Shown piece after piece: positions 48,436-57,658 of a stretch of DNA of 64,000 bases. Position 1 is the stretch's first letter, and each line of letters begins with the position of its first letter. A model generated the notes under the pieces. That model made no database searches, was not told the DNA's origin, and was given only the letters and a program-made list of their open reading frames with translations. Source of the DNA: JAIBJN01 sp963839745 (GTDB taxonomy: Bacteria > Actinomycetota > Thermoleophilia > Gaiellales > Gaiellaceae); assembly GCA_963839745.1 (NCBI GenBank), contig CAWIWC010000010.1, positions 558,001-622,000 on the forward strand. Reading direction: 5' to 3'. Both the position numbers and the translations under genes were made by a program.

Positions 48436-50793
48436 ATGGCAACCACCGAGGCCGAGACCTACATCGGCAAGCCCGTTCCCCGCAAGGAGGACGCGAAGCT
48501 CCTCACCGGCCAGTCCAAGTTCATCGACGACCTGAACATGACCGGGATGGTGTGGGCGTCGATCGTCCGCAGCCCGTACGCGCACGCGAAGATCACGCGC
48601 GTGGACGTCACCGCGGCCCGCGAGGCCGAGGGCGTCGTCGCTGTCTTCTCCGGCGCCGACCTCGCCGACGACTGGGCCGCCACGCTCCCGTGCGTCTGGC
48701 TCGTCACCGAGGACACCAAGCAGCCGATGCACCGCCCGCTCGCCACCGACAAGGTGCGCTACCAGGGCGACGGCGTCGCCGTCGTGATCGCCGAGTCGCG
48801 CGCCCTGGCCAAGGACGCGGCCGAGCTCGTCGAGGTCGACTACGAGGAGCTGCCGGCCGTGATCGACCCCGAGGAGGCGCTCGCCGACGGCGCGCCGATC
48901 CTCCACGACGACCTCGGCACGAACCACTGCTTCACCTGGAAGCTCGAGGGCGGCGACGTCGAGGGCGTCTTCGGCAACGCGCCCGTGACCGTGAAGGAGC
49001 GCTACCGCCAGCAGCGCCTGATCCCGAACGCGATCGAGCCGCGAGGCGTAATCGCGACCTACGAGCCCTCCCAGGACGAGTACACGCTCTGGTCGGCGAC
49101 CCAGATCCCGCACATCCTCCGCTTCTGGCTCGCGATCGTCCTCGGCGTGCCCGAGTCGCGCCTCCGGGTGATCGCGCCGGACGTCGGCGGCGGCTTCGGC
49201 TCCAAGCTGAACGTCTATGCCGAGGAAGCGCTCGCGCTCGCACTGGCCAAGCGGATCGGCCGGCCGGTGAAGTGGACGGAGGAGCGCTCGGAGGGCTATC
49301 TCGCCACGATCCACGGCCGCGACCACTGGCAGGAGATGGAGTACGCGGCGGACGAGGACGGCAAGATCCGCGGCGTGCGCGCCAAGCTCGTGGTCGGGCT
49401 GGGTGCCTACCTCCAGCTCGTCACGGCCGGCACGCCGATCCTGGGCGGCTGGGTCTACGGCGGGCCGTACGACATCGAGGCGTACTCGCTCGAGGTCGTC
49501 GGGGCGTTCACGACCGCCACGCCGACCGACGCCTACCGCGGCGCGGGCAGGCCGGAGGCGACGTACCTGATCGAGCGAACCATCGACGCGCTCGCCCGGA
49601 AGCTGGACATGGACCCGGTCGAGCTGCGGCGAAAGAACTTCATCACGGAGTTCCCGCACACGCTCGCCTCCGGGCTCACGATCGACTCCGGCGACTTCGT
49701 CGGCGCGCTCGACCGGGCGCTGGAGATGGTCGGGTACGAGGAGCTCCGGGCCGAGCAGGCCGAGCGGCGCTCCCAGGGCGACAAGAAGGAGCTCGGGATC
49801 GGCTTCTCGACCTACACCGAGATGTGCGGCCTGGCGCCGTCGCGGATTCTCGGCGCCATCCTCTACGCGGCCGGCGGCTGGGACGCGGCCACGGTGCGCT
49901 GCCTCCCGACCGGAAGCGTCGAGGTCTTCATCGGCACCTCGCCGCACGGCCAGGGGCACGTGACCACGTTCTCGCAGATCGTCGCGGAGCGGCTCGGCGT
50001 CCCCATCGACCAGGTGGAGGTCGTCCACGGCGACACCACCACGATGCAGCTCGGCCTCGACACGTACGGGAGCCGGAGCCTCGCCGTCGGCGGCATCGCG
50101 CTCTACAACGCCGCCGAGAAGGTGATCGCCAAGGCCCGCGACGTCGTCGCGCACAAGCTCGAGGTCTCGCCCGACGACCTCGAGTACGACAACGGCACCT
50201 TCAAGGTCGCGGGCACGGACAAGTCGATGACCGTCCGCGACGCCGCCCTGCACGCCTTCACCGCCCACGACCTGCCCGACGGGATGGAGCCGGGGCTCGA
50301 GGCGACCTTCGTCTACGACCCGCCCAACTTCAGCTGGCCCGGCGGCGCGCACATCTGCGTCGTCGAGGTCGACACGGAGACGGGCGCGATCGACCTCCGC
50401 CGCTACATCGCGGTGGACGAGATCGGCAACGTCATCAATCCGATGGTGGTCGACGGCCAGGTGCACGGCGGCATCACCCAGGGCATCGCGCAGGCGCTCT
50501 GGGAGGAGGCGATCTACGACGAGGACGGCAACCTGACCACGAGCTCGATGCACGAATACCTCGTCCCGAGCGCCGCCGAGACGATCGACTACGAGCTCGA
50601 CCGCGTCAACGCGCCGAGCCCGACGAACCCGCTCGGCGTCAAGGGCGTGGGGGAGACGGGCACGATCGCCTCGACGCCGGCCGTGATCAACGCCGTCGTC
50701 GACGCGCTCTCGCCCTACGGCGTCACCGACGTCACGATGCCGGCCAAGCCCGAGAACGTCTGGCGCGCGCTGCAGGAAGGAGGTGCGAAGTGA
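48436..50793 (+). CDS. Form II CODH-like molybdenum hydroxylase large subunit
   Basis: 785 residues. The loop at about residues 366-372 reads AYRGAGR, the form II signature, without the copper-binding cysteine. GGGFGSKLNVYAEE and GVKGVGETGTI (catalytic glutamate) are present. Form II enzymes oxidise CO poorly if at all; many are thought to act on aldehydes or N-heterocycles, so the substrate is open. ATG 48436 follows GAGGGGAGGGGAG. It is co-transcribed with form I genes and shares their maturation factors by position. Confidence 0.94.
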   Translation: MATTEAETYIGKPVPRKEDAKLLTGQSKFIDDLNMTGMVWASIVRSPYAHAKITRVDVTAAREAEGVVAVFSGADLADDWAATLPCVWLVTEDTKQPMHRPLATDKVRYQGDGVAVVIAESRALAKDAAELVEVDYEELPAVIDPEEALADGAPILHDDLGTNHCFTWKLEGGDVEGVFGNAPVTVKERYRQQRLIPNAIEPRGVIATYEPSQDEYTLWSATQIPHILRFWLAIVLGVPESRLRVIAPDVGGGFGSKLNVYAEEALALALAKRIGRPVKWTEERSEGYLATIHGRDHWQEMEYAADEDGKIRGVRAKLVVGLGAYLQLVTAGTPILGGWVYGGPYDIEAYSLEVVGAFTTATPTDAYRGAGRPEATYLIERTIDALARKLDMDPVELRRKNFITEFPHTLASGLTIDSGDFVGALDRALEMVGYEELRAEQAERRSQGDKKELGIGFSTYTEMCGLAPSRILGAILYAAGGWDAATVRCLPTGSVEVFIGTSPHGQGHVTTFSQIVAERLGVPIDQVEVVHGDTTTMQLGLDTYGSRSLAVGGIALYNAAEKVIAKARDVVAHKLEVSPDDLEYDNGTFKVAGTDKSMTVRDAALHAFTAHDLPDGMEPGLEATFVYDPPNFSWPGGAHICVVEVDTETGAIDLRRYIAVDEIGNVINPMVVDGQVHGGITQGIAQALWEEAIYDEDGNLTTSSMHEYLVPSAAETIDYELDRVNAPSPTNPLGVKGVGETGTIASTPAVINAVVDALSPYGVTDVTMPAKPENVWRALQEGGAK

Positions 50794-51608
50794 TCCCCGC
50801 ATCCTTCGACTACGAGCTCGCCGAGTCCGTCGACCATGCGATCGAGCTCCTCGGCTCCGGCCCTGACGCGAAGCTCCTCGCGGGCGGTCACTCGCTGTTG
50901 CCGCTCATGCGGCTGCGGCTCGCCCGGCCGGAGCTGCTGGTGGACATCGGGCGGCTCTCCGACCTCTCGTACGTGCGGGAGGACGGCGACGCGATCGCGA
51001 TCGGTGCGCTCACGCGCTATCACGACCTCCAGCACGACGAGCTCCTGCGGGCCGAGTGCCCGATCATCGCCGAGTCCGTGGGCACGATCGGCGACCCGCA
51101 GGTCAGGCACCGCGGCACGATCGGCGGCTCGGTCGCGCACACCGACCCCGCCTCCGACGCGCCCACGATCCTGCTCGCACTCGACGCCGAGCTCGTCGTT
51201 CGCGGTCCCGGCGGCGAGCGGCGCCTCCCGATCGCCGAGAGCTTCGCCGGCTTCCTCCAGACGGCCCTCGACCCGCAGGAGGTGCTGACGGAGATCCGCG
51301 TGCCCAAGGTGAGCGGCGGGTGGGCGTACGAGAAGTTCACCCGGCGTGCCCAGGACTGGGCCACGGTCGGCGTCTGCGCCGTCCGGGTGAACGGCGGCGT
51401 CCACGTCGGCCTCACGAACATGGGCGCGACCGCCCTGCGCGCGAGCGGGGTCGAGGAGGCGCTCTCGTCGGGCGCCGATCCGGCCGCGGCAGCCGAGCGG
51501 GCTGCCGAGGGCACGAGCCCGCCGAGCGACCACAACGGCAGCTCCGAGTACCGCGAGCACCTGGTGAAGGTGCTGACCCGGCGGGCGCTCGAGGAGGCGC
51601 AGAGCTAG
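50790..51608 (+). CDS. Form II CODH-like medium (FAD) subunit
   Basis: 272 residues with FAD motifs LAGGHSLLPLMRLR and TIGGSVAHTDPASD, and a C-terminal CO_deh_flav_C domain. GTG 50790 overlaps the large-subunit stop and has GGAAGGAGG 6-8 nt upstream. It completes the S-L-M operon segment. Confidence 0.94.
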   Translation: MIPASFDYELAESVDHAIELLGSGPDAKLLAGGHSLLPLMRLRLARPELLVDIGRLSDLSYVREDGDAIAIGALTRYHDLQHDELLRAECPIIAESVGTIGDPQVRHRGTIGGSVAHTDPASDAPTILLALDAELVVRGPGGERRLPIAESFAGFLQTALDPQEVLTEIRVPKVSGGWAYEKFTRRAQDWATVGVCAVRVNGGVHVGLTNMGATALRASGVEEALSSGADPAAAAERAAEGTSPPSDHNGSSEYREHLVKVLTRRALEEAQS

Positions 51609-51630
51609 AGGAGGCGAAAACCAGGGGGCC

Positions 51631-51933
51631 ATGCCCCCGGAGCCGACGTACTTCGTGCAGATCGCCGACCCGGAAGACCCGGAGCGGTGGCACACGGTCG
51701 CGCGCGTCGAGGGCAAGGCGCTGGCCGACGAGGTCGTCCGCCTCGCGCAGGGCTCGTACATGCGCACGACGGTGATGGCGGAGTCGCACTACCTCGCGCG
51801 CTCGCTCTCGCGCTCGCGCCTCCGCCAGGACAAGCGCCTCGCGCACGCGGAGTGGGAGCTGGGCATGGGCGAGTACCGCCACTACGGCCGTGCGCTCGTG
51901 GAACGGGCCCGGACGAACCTCTCGCGGGGGTAG
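51631..51933 (+). CDS. Hypothetical 100-residue protein at the end of the cox cluster
   Basis: MPPEPTYFVQIADPEDPERW opens a short alpha/beta protein with a basic helical C-terminal half (SLSRSRLRQDKRLAHAEWEL). No signal peptide, membrane helix or known motif. ATG 51631 is preceded by GAGGAGG at about 16 nt, a long spacing, with GGGGG nearer. Its position 22 nt after the form II operon suggests co-transcription, but no link to CO oxidation can be shown. Confidence 0.65.
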   Translation: MPPEPTYFVQIADPEDPERWHTVARVEGKALADEVVRLAQGSYMRTTVMAESHYLARSLSRSRLRQDKRLAHAEWELGMGEYRHYGRALVERARTNLSRG

Positions 51934-51995
51934 CCTGAATCTCGACCTTCGAGGGTCGCGGTCTCGCGGGACGAGGCCGACACTAGTAGGACGGG

Positions 51996-53495
51996 ATGAA
52001 TCGGGGTCTTCTCAGGACTGCGGCGTTCGCGCTTCTCTGCGCCGCGCTCGCGCTGGTCGGCAGCGTCGTCGCGCTGCGCGCAGCCGCGCCCGAGTCGCGC
52101 GAGGTCACGCTCGGCACGGTCGACGTCCACGTCGTGCCCGCGCGGAGCGGGGCCGTCGACGTCTACGTCCCCGTCGTGGACTGGGGCGTGCGCGCCGAGC
52201 CCTATCGCGCGCCCGTCGCCGTCGAGCTCGAGTTCCGCTCGCTCGACCGGGATGCCGCCCTGGCTGCGCTGCGCTCCGGCGGGAGTGCCGATGCGAGCCT
52301 CACCTCGCTCCAGGGCGAGCTGCGGGACGCCGTGTCGGACGGCTTGAGGCGGGCTGCGCTCTTCGCGCTGCTGGGCGGCCTCGTCGGCGGGCTGCTGGGC
52401 GGCGCGGTCGCCGGGGCGTTCGGGCGGCGTCGCTGGCTGCTCCTGGGGCCTGCAACCGGTGCCGCGGTCACGCTGGCCGCGATCGCGGTGGCGGCCGTCG
52501 GCGTGAGCCGCTTCGACTACTCGGCGCTCCGCGAGCCGACGTTCTACGCGCACGGCGAGGAGCTGCCGCGCCTGCTCGAGTTCTCCGAGCGGCTGCTGGC
52601 CGACGGGGAGGGCTACGAGGGCTCGTACGGCGACGCCGTCGCGGGGCTCACGCAGCTGATCGCCGTCGCCGGCGAGCAGCGCGGCGACCCGGCGCCGATC
52701 GACCGCGCGATCGTGGTCGCCTCCGACCTCCACTCGAACGGCCTCGTCCTGCCGGCGCTCGAGCCGTTCACGTCGGGGAAGCCGGTCTTCATGGTCGGCG
52801 ACCTCACGCAGCGCGGCACCGAGTACGAGTCCGCGATCGTCCCCGGCGTCGCGCGCCTGGGCTCGCCGGTCGTCGCGGTCTCGGGCAACCACGACTCGCG
52901 ACCGCTCATGCTGGCGGCGGCCCGCGCCGGGGTGATCGTGCTCACGAGGCACGGCCGGCTGCAGGAGGACGGCACCACGGACGGCGACCCGGTCGTGACG
53001 GTCGACGACCTCCAGGTCGCCGGCTTCGAGGATCCGCTCGAGAGCGCCAGCGGCACCTTCGAGGGCCGCCTGCTCGAGCTGAAGGAGAACAGCTTCCTCG
53101 ACGCGCGCCGCCAGCTCCTGGAGTGGTTCGCGTCGCTGCCCGAGCGGCCGGACGTCGTCCTCGTCCACCGCCACGGGCTCGCGCATGCGCTCCTCGACGC
53201 GCTGGCGGAGGACGGCGGGGCGCCGGTGCTCATCCTCACCGGCCATGACCATCACCAGCACGTCGAGACCGAGGGCGTCCATGTTCTCGTGGACGGCGGG
53301 TCCGTCGGCGCCGGCGGCGCGTTCGGCGTCGGCGAGGAGCCGTCGGGCTTCGCGCTCGTGCACCTGGACGCGGACGAGCAGGCGCGTGCCGTCGATCTCG
53401 TGGAAGTGGAGCCGGCCACCGGCGCCGCGAGCGCGCACCGGGTGGTCATCCCGGAGCTCGAGCCCGCCGACGCGGCCGGTCGGCCGCGGCCCTAG
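51996..53495 (+). CDS. Membrane-anchored metallophosphoesterase
   Basis: 499 residues. One N-terminal membrane helix, a beta-rich extracellular segment, then two helices (about 122-175) and a calcineurin-type phosphoesterase domain with SDLHSN, GDLTQRG, SGNHDS, HRHG and GHDHHQH. All metal ligands appear present. The domain follows the last helix, so its side of the membrane depends on topology. Substrate unknown. A TAGTAG box 6 nt before the ATG resembles the leaderless layout but lacks the final T. Confidence 0.85.
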   Translation: MNRGLLRTAAFALLCAALALVGSVVALRAAAPESREVTLGTVDVHVVPARSGAVDVYVPVVDWGVRAEPYRAPVAVELEFRSLDRDAALAALRSGGSADASLTSLQGELRDAVSDGLRRAALFALLGGLVGGLLGGAVAGAFGRRRWLLLGPATGAAVTLAAIAVAAVGVSRFDYSALREPTFYAHGEELPRLLEFSERLLADGEGYEGSYGDAVAGLTQLIAVAGEQRGDPAPIDRAIVVASDLHSNGLVLPALEPFTSGKPVFMVGDLTQRGTEYESAIVPGVARLGSPVVAVSGNHDSRPLMLAAARAGVIVLTRHGRLQEDGTTDGDPVVTVDDLQVAGFEDPLESASGTFEGRLLELKENSFLDARRQLLEWFASLPERPDVVLVHRHGLAHALLDALAEDGGAPVLILTGHDHHQHVETEGVHVLVDGGSVGAGGAFGVGEEPSGFALVHLDADEQARAVDLVEVEPATGAASAHRVVIPELEPADAAGRPRP

Positions 53496-53520
53496 GTCGC
53501 AACCGACAGGGAAACCCGCG

Positions 53521-53548
53521 TTGGAGTGGTCTGCGCGTTGATTACGCT
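53521..53548 (+). promoter_or_regulatory. Promoter of the XDH-like FAD subunit gene
   Basis: TTGGAG (53521-53526), 16 nt, TACGCT (53543-53548), then exactly 6 nt to GTG 53555. This is the best -35/-10 pair in the window for a leaderless transcript. Confidence 0.65.
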
Positions 53549-53554
53549 GCACGC

Positions 53555-54347
53555 GTGGAGGTTCTGACGCCGCAGTCGCTGGAGGAAGCGCTCGCGCTCA
53601 AGGCCGAGCGACCGGACGCCGTGCCCATCCAGGGCGGCACCGACCTGATGGTCGAGCTGAACTTCGACCGGGCGCGGCCGGAGACGATCCTGAACCTCAA
53701 CGAGGTGGCGGAACTGCGCGGCTGGACGCGCGAGAACGGGACGCTCCGGCTCGCTTCGGGTCTCACCTACGCGGAGGCGATGGAGGCCGAGCTCGCGGGC
53801 CTGCTCCCGGCGCTGGCCGAGGCCTCGCGGACGGTCGGCTCGCCGCAGATCCGCGCGCGCGGGACGATCGGCGGCAACCTCGGCACCGCCTCGCCTGCCG
53901 GCGACGCGCTGCCGCCGCTGCTCGTCGAGGACGCCGAGGTCGAGCTCGCGAGCGCGAAGGGGACGCGGACGCTGCCGGTGTCGGAGTTCCTCGTCGGCCC
54001 GAAGAAGAGCGCGCTCGCCGACGACGAGCTGATCGTCGCCGTGCGGGTCACGCCCGTCCAAGGCCCGGCAGACGTTCATGAAGGTCGGCCCGCGGAACGC
54101 CATGGTGATCGCCGTCTGCTCGCTGGCGCTGTCCGCCGACCGCGAGCGGGAGGAGATCCGTGCGGCGTACGGCTCCGCCGGCCCGGTGCCGGCGCTGGTG
54201 ACGGCGCCGCTCTCGGAGTCGGAGAGCTTCCCCGAGCAGGTCGCGGCCGCGTCGAGCCCGATCGACGACGTGCGCGGCACCGCCGCGTACCGCCGGCACG
54301 CGCTGAAGGTCCTGACGGCCCGCGCGCTGGAGCGCGTCCTCACGTGA
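53555..54347 (+). CDS. Xanthine-dehydrogenase-like FAD-binding subunit, one frameshift
   Basis: About 264 residues with IQGGTDLMVELNF and TIGGNLGTASPAGD (FAD-binding) and a C-terminal domain (TFMKVGPRNAMVIA, AAYRRHALKVLTARALE). The frame shifts at about 54055-54062, one extra base before the GPRNAM segment. It belongs with the following 2Fe-2S gene (4-nt overlap) and the large subunit at 54973 to make a third molybdenum hydroxylase. Confidence 0.88.
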
Positions 54348-54823
54348 GGATCGACCTCACCGTCAACGGCGAGAAGCGCGACGCCGACGTCTGGGCCGGC
54401 GAGAGCCTGCTCTACACGCTGCGCGAGCAGCTCGGCCTCCCGGGCTCGAAGAACGCCTGCGAGCAGGGCGAGTGCGGCTCCTGCTCGGTCTTGCTGGACG
54501 GGAAGCTCGTCTGCGCGTGCCTGGTCTTGGCCGCGCAGGCCGACGGCCACGAGGTCGTCACCGTCGAGGGCCTGGCGGAGGAGGGGCAGCTCCACCGCGT
54601 CCAGGAGGCGTTCGCCGAGACGGGCGCCGTCCAGTGCGGCTTCTGCACGCCGGGCCTGATCGTGGCGACGGTCGCCCTGCTGGAGCAGAGCCCGGAGCCG
54701 ACCGAGGACGAGATCCGCGAGGCGCTCTCCGGCAACCTCTGCCGCTGCACGGGCTACGCCAAGATCTTCGACGCCGTGCGCGCGGCCGCCGCCGGCGCCG
54801 GGAGCCGAGGCGGAGGTCGGTGA
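54344..54823 (+). CDS. Xanthine-dehydrogenase-like 2Fe-2S subunit
   Basis: 159 residues: CEQGECGSCSVLLDG, CGFCTPG and CRCTGYAK give the two [2Fe-2S] sites. The first site reads CEQGECGSC, as in xanthine dehydrogenases, rather than the CDTxxCGAC of the CO dehydrogenase sets. GTG 54344 overlaps the preceding stop (GTGA). Its large subunit begins 150 nt downstream, past the left inverted repeat. Confidence 0.93.
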   Translation: MRIDLTVNGEKRDADVWAGESLLYTLREQLGLPGSKNACEQGECGSCSVLLDGKLVCACLVLAAQADGHEVVTVEGLAEEGQLHRVQEAFAETGAVQCGFCTPGLIVATVALLEQSPEPTEDEIREALSGNLCRCTGYAKIFDAVRAAAAGAGSRGGGR

Positions 54824-54874
54824 CGGGGCGGGGGACGGGAACGGGGCAGGCGAAGCCGGAGCCTCCTACTAATG

Positions 54875-54933
54875 AGGGGCCACCCCGGGCCACCACCCGC
54901 TATGGACGCTAACGGCGAACTCCGCACCCATGG
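54875..54933. repeat. 59-bp inverted repeat, left copy
   Basis: Matches the reverse complement of 57280-57338 at 55 of 59 positions (27 identical, 1 mismatch, 17 identical, 3 mismatches, 11 identical). It ends 39 bp before the start codon of the enclosed large-subunit gene. Contains two direct GGGCCACC units. Confidence 0.92.
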
Positions 54934-54972
54934 CGCGCGGACCGCTCCGAAACTCGCACGAGACTGCAACGA

Positions 54973-57246
54973 ATGAGCACGCCCACGCCCGAAACGGCCC
55001 AGGCTCCCGCCCGCAAGCTCGAGATCGGGCGCGTCGGCGAGAGCGTTCGCCGAGTCGACGCGATCCCCAAGGTCGCGGGCGAGTTCGCCTACGCGAGCGA
55101 CCTCTTCGCCGCCGACATGCTCTGGGGCCACACCGTCCGCAGCCCGCACGCGCACGCGTTCATCCGCGCCATCGACACGAGCAAGGCGCTCTCGATGCCC
55201 GGCGTTCACGCCGTTCTCACCCACGAGGACGTCCCCGGCGAGAAGCGCTACGGCCTCGAGTTCCAGGATCAGCCGGTTCTGGCCTTCGACCGCGTCCGCT
55301 ACTTCGGCGAGCCGGTCGCGATCGTCGCCGCCGAGCATCCCGAGCAGGCGCGCCGAGCTGCTGAAGCGGTGCGGGTCGAGTACGAGGAGCTCGAGCCGAT
55401 CACGGATCCCGAGACCGCTCCCGACCGCGAGGCGATCCACCCCGAGGCCTGGACGCACGGCCACGGCTACCGCGACGACCCGCGGCCCAACGTCGTCCGC
55501 TCGATCGTCATCCGCCACGGCGACCCCGACGCGCAGGGCGACGTCTCGGTCGAAGGCACGTACGAGCTCGGCATCCAGGACCAGGCCTTCCTCGGCCCCG
55601 AGTCCGGGCTGGCGGTGCCCGACGGCGAGGGCGGCGTCGACATCTACGTGGCCACCCAGTGGCTCCACGTCGACCGCGACCAGGTGGCGCCGTGCCTGGG
55701 CCTGACGCCGAACCGCGTGCGCATCCACCTCGCCGGCGTCGGCGGCGCGTTCGGCGGGCGCGAGGACCTCTCCATGCAGATCCACGGCGCCATGCTCGCC
55801 CTGCACACGAACCGGCCGGTCAAGTTCGTCTACAACCGCGAGGAGTCGTTCGTCGGCCACATCCACCGGCATCCCGCGCGGATCTGGATGGAGCACCGCG
55901 GGAACCGCGACGGCAAGCTCGTCGCCGTCCACGCGAAGATCCTGCTCGACGGCGGCGCCTACGCCTCGAGCTCGACCGCGGTCACCTCGAACGCTGCCTC
56001 GTTCGCGTGCGGCCCCTACGCCGTCCCGAACGCGCTCATCAAGGCCGAGTGCATGTACACCAACAACCCGCCGTGCGGCGCCATGCGGGGCTTCGGCTCG
56101 GTGCAGTCGTGCTTCGCGCACGAGGCGCAGATGGACAAGCTCGCGGACGCCCTTGGCGTCGGGCGCATCGACTTCCGCGAGCGCAACGCTCTCGGTCAGG
56201 GTGACGTGCTCCCCACGGGTCAGATCGTCACCGGCTCGATGCCGGTCGCCGAAGTCATCCGGCGGTGCAGCGAGATCCCGGTGCCGGATCCCGAGGAAAT
56301 GCCGCGCGATCCCATTCGCCTCCCAGGCGGCGCGGGGAACACAACCCGCGGCGAGGGTGTCCGCCGGGGTGTCGGGTTCGCGCTCGGGTTCAAGAACATC
56401 TGCTACTCGGAGGGATTCGACGACTTCTGCGCCGCCCGCGTCCGCCTGTTCGCCGACGCCGACGGCGAGCTGGTCGCCGAGGTCTACTCGGCCGCCGCCG
56501 AGGTCGGCCAGGGCGTCGTCAACGTCATGGCCCAGGTCGCGCGCACGGAGCTCGACATCGAGAACGTCGTCGTCGCGCCGCACTCGACGGATGGCGTCGC
56601 GTCCGCGGGCTCGTCCTCGGCCTCACGCCAGACGTGGATGACCGCAGGCGCCGTCCAGCTCGCCTGCCAGGAGGTCAGGAGCGAGCTCGCGCGCCGCGGC
56701 GGCTCGCTCGAGCCGGGTGACGAGATCGACGCCGAGCGCGTCTACCGCCACGTCCGCACCTTCCCCCTCGACCCCGACACGGGCCAGATCGTCGGCGGCG
56801 ACCGCGCCCACGTCGCCTTCGCCTGCTCGGCCATGCGCGTCGTGGCCGAGGTGGACGTCGAGCTCGGCCTCACGCGCGTCGTCTGGATCGGCACCGCCCA
56901 GGACGTCGGCCGCGCGATCAACCCGCAGGCCGTCTACGGCCAGATCGAGGGCGGCACCGCGCAGGGCCTCGGCCTCGCGCTCATGGAGGAGATCCAGACG
57001 AAGGACGGCCTGATCACGAACGCGAGCTTCACCGACTACCTGATCCCGACCGCGCTCGACATGCCCCCGGTCGTCTCCGAGCTCGTCGAGGATCCGGAGC
57101 CGGACGCGCCGTACGGCGTCAAGGGCGTGGGGGAGCCGCCGACCGTCGTCTCGACCGCGGCGATCGTCGCCGCCCTCCGCGACGCGACGGGCCGTGACCT
57201 CGTCCGCGTCCCGGTGCGCCCGGACGAGATCGTCGGCCTCGCCTGA
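54973..57246 (+). CDS. Xanthine-dehydrogenase-like molybdopterin-binding subunit, flanked by inverted repeats
   Basis: 757 residues. Mo-site motifs: GGAFGGREDLSMQ, GAMRGFGSVQ at about residue 368 (the XDH-type loop, unlike AYRCSFR or AYRGAGR), AAEVGQGVVNVMAQ and GVKGVGEPPTV with the catalytic glutamate. Likely hydroxylates purines or related heterocycles, which fits the nearby purine-degrading genes. ATG 54973 has no ribosome binding site. The gene alone, without its FAD and Fe-S partners, lies between 59-bp inverted repeats, an arrangement that could allow inversion of just this subunit. Confidence 0.92.
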   Translation: MSTPTPETAQAPARKLEIGRVGESVRRVDAIPKVAGEFAYASDLFAADMLWGHTVRSPHAHAFIRAIDTSKALSMPGVHAVLTHEDVPGEKRYGLEFQDQPVLAFDRVRYFGEPVAIVAAEHPEQARRAAEAVRVEYEELEPITDPETAPDREAIHPEAWTHGHGYRDDPRPNVVRSIVIRHGDPDAQGDVSVEGTYELGIQDQAFLGPESGLAVPDGEGGVDIYVATQWLHVDRDQVAPCLGLTPNRVRIHLAGVGGAFGGREDLSMQIHGAMLALHTNRPVKFVYNREESFVGHIHRHPARIWMEHRGNRDGKLVAVHAKILLDGGAYASSSTAVTSNAASFACGPYAVPNALIKAECMYTNNPPCGAMRGFGSVQSCFAHEAQMDKLADALGVGRIDFRERNALGQGDVLPTGQIVTGSMPVAEVIRRCSEIPVPDPEEMPRDPIRLPGGAGNTTRGEGVRRGVGFALGFKNICYSEGFDDFCAARVRLFADADGELVAEVYSAAAEVGQGVVNVMAQVARTELDIENVVVAPHSTDGVASAGSSSASRQTWMTAGAVQLACQEVRSELARRGGSLEPGDEIDAERVYRHVRTFPLDPDTGQIVGGDRAHVAFACSAMRVVAEVDVELGLTRVVWIGTAQDVGRAINPQAVYGQIEGGTAQGLGLALMEEIQTKDGLITNASFTDYLIPTALDMPPVVSELVEDPEPDAPYGVKGVGEPPTVVSTAAIVAALRDATGRDLVRVPVRPDEIVGLA

Positions 57247-57279
57247 GCCGATCGGCTCACTTTCGACACACCGGCGACA

Positions 57280-57338
57280 CCATGGGTGCGCTTTTCGCCG
57301 TTAGCGTCCACAGCGGGTGGTGGCCCGGGGTGGCCCCT
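57280..57338. repeat. 59-bp inverted repeat, right copy
   Basis: Reverse-complement partner of 54875-54933. It begins 33 bp after the large-subunit stop and ends 21 bp before the convergent YCII gene. A TGAGCCGATCGGCTCA palindrome lies between the stop and this repeat. Confidence 0.92.
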
Positions 57339-57359
57339 TAATCAGCAGGGGTGCGGCTT

Positions 57360-57656
57360 CTACGTGGACTCGATCGCGTCCACGTCGATCCCGACGAGCT
57401 GCCACTCGATGCACTCCGCGCGCGAGACGCGGTGGACGACCAGCGGATCCCGGGACGCGATCTCGCGCGCCTCGTCCAGGCTGCGACAGGGGAGGACGTA
57501 TGCGCCATCCACATCATCCAGCGGCCTCCCGAACGGCCCGCCGAGCAGGATCGCGTGGCGCTCGATGAGCGAGTCGATGAACGCCTCGTGCGCCGCATCG
57601 TGCCGCTTCTCGTCCTGGGCGTTCTCACCGCGTCTGAGGAAGACGACGACGTACAC
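57360..57656 (-). CDS. YCII-family protein
   Basis: 98 residues with the YciI-like ferredoxin-fold pattern: MYVVVFLRRG, RHDAAHEAFIDSL, LLGGPFGRPLDDVDGAYVL and SRDPLVVHRVS. The aspartate/histidine pair of the family is present (VDGAY, AHEAF). GTG 57656 is 2 nt after the stop of the quinone reductase gene upstream on the same strand, so they are co-transcribed. Activity unknown in most members. Confidence 0.88.
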   Translation of the reverse strand: MYVVVFLRRGENAQDEKRHDAAHEAFIDSLIERHAILLGGPFGRPLDDVDGAYVLPCRSLDEAREIASRDPLVVHRVSRAECIEWQLVGIDVDAIEST

Positions 57657-57658
57657 GC

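Noticed and set aside
48436..50793. Calling the second large subunit a CO dehydrogenase
   Set aside because: Its loop is AYRGAGR without the copper-binding cysteine. Only the form I protein (43227-45575) has AYRCSFR, so the second was described as form II-like with an open substrate.
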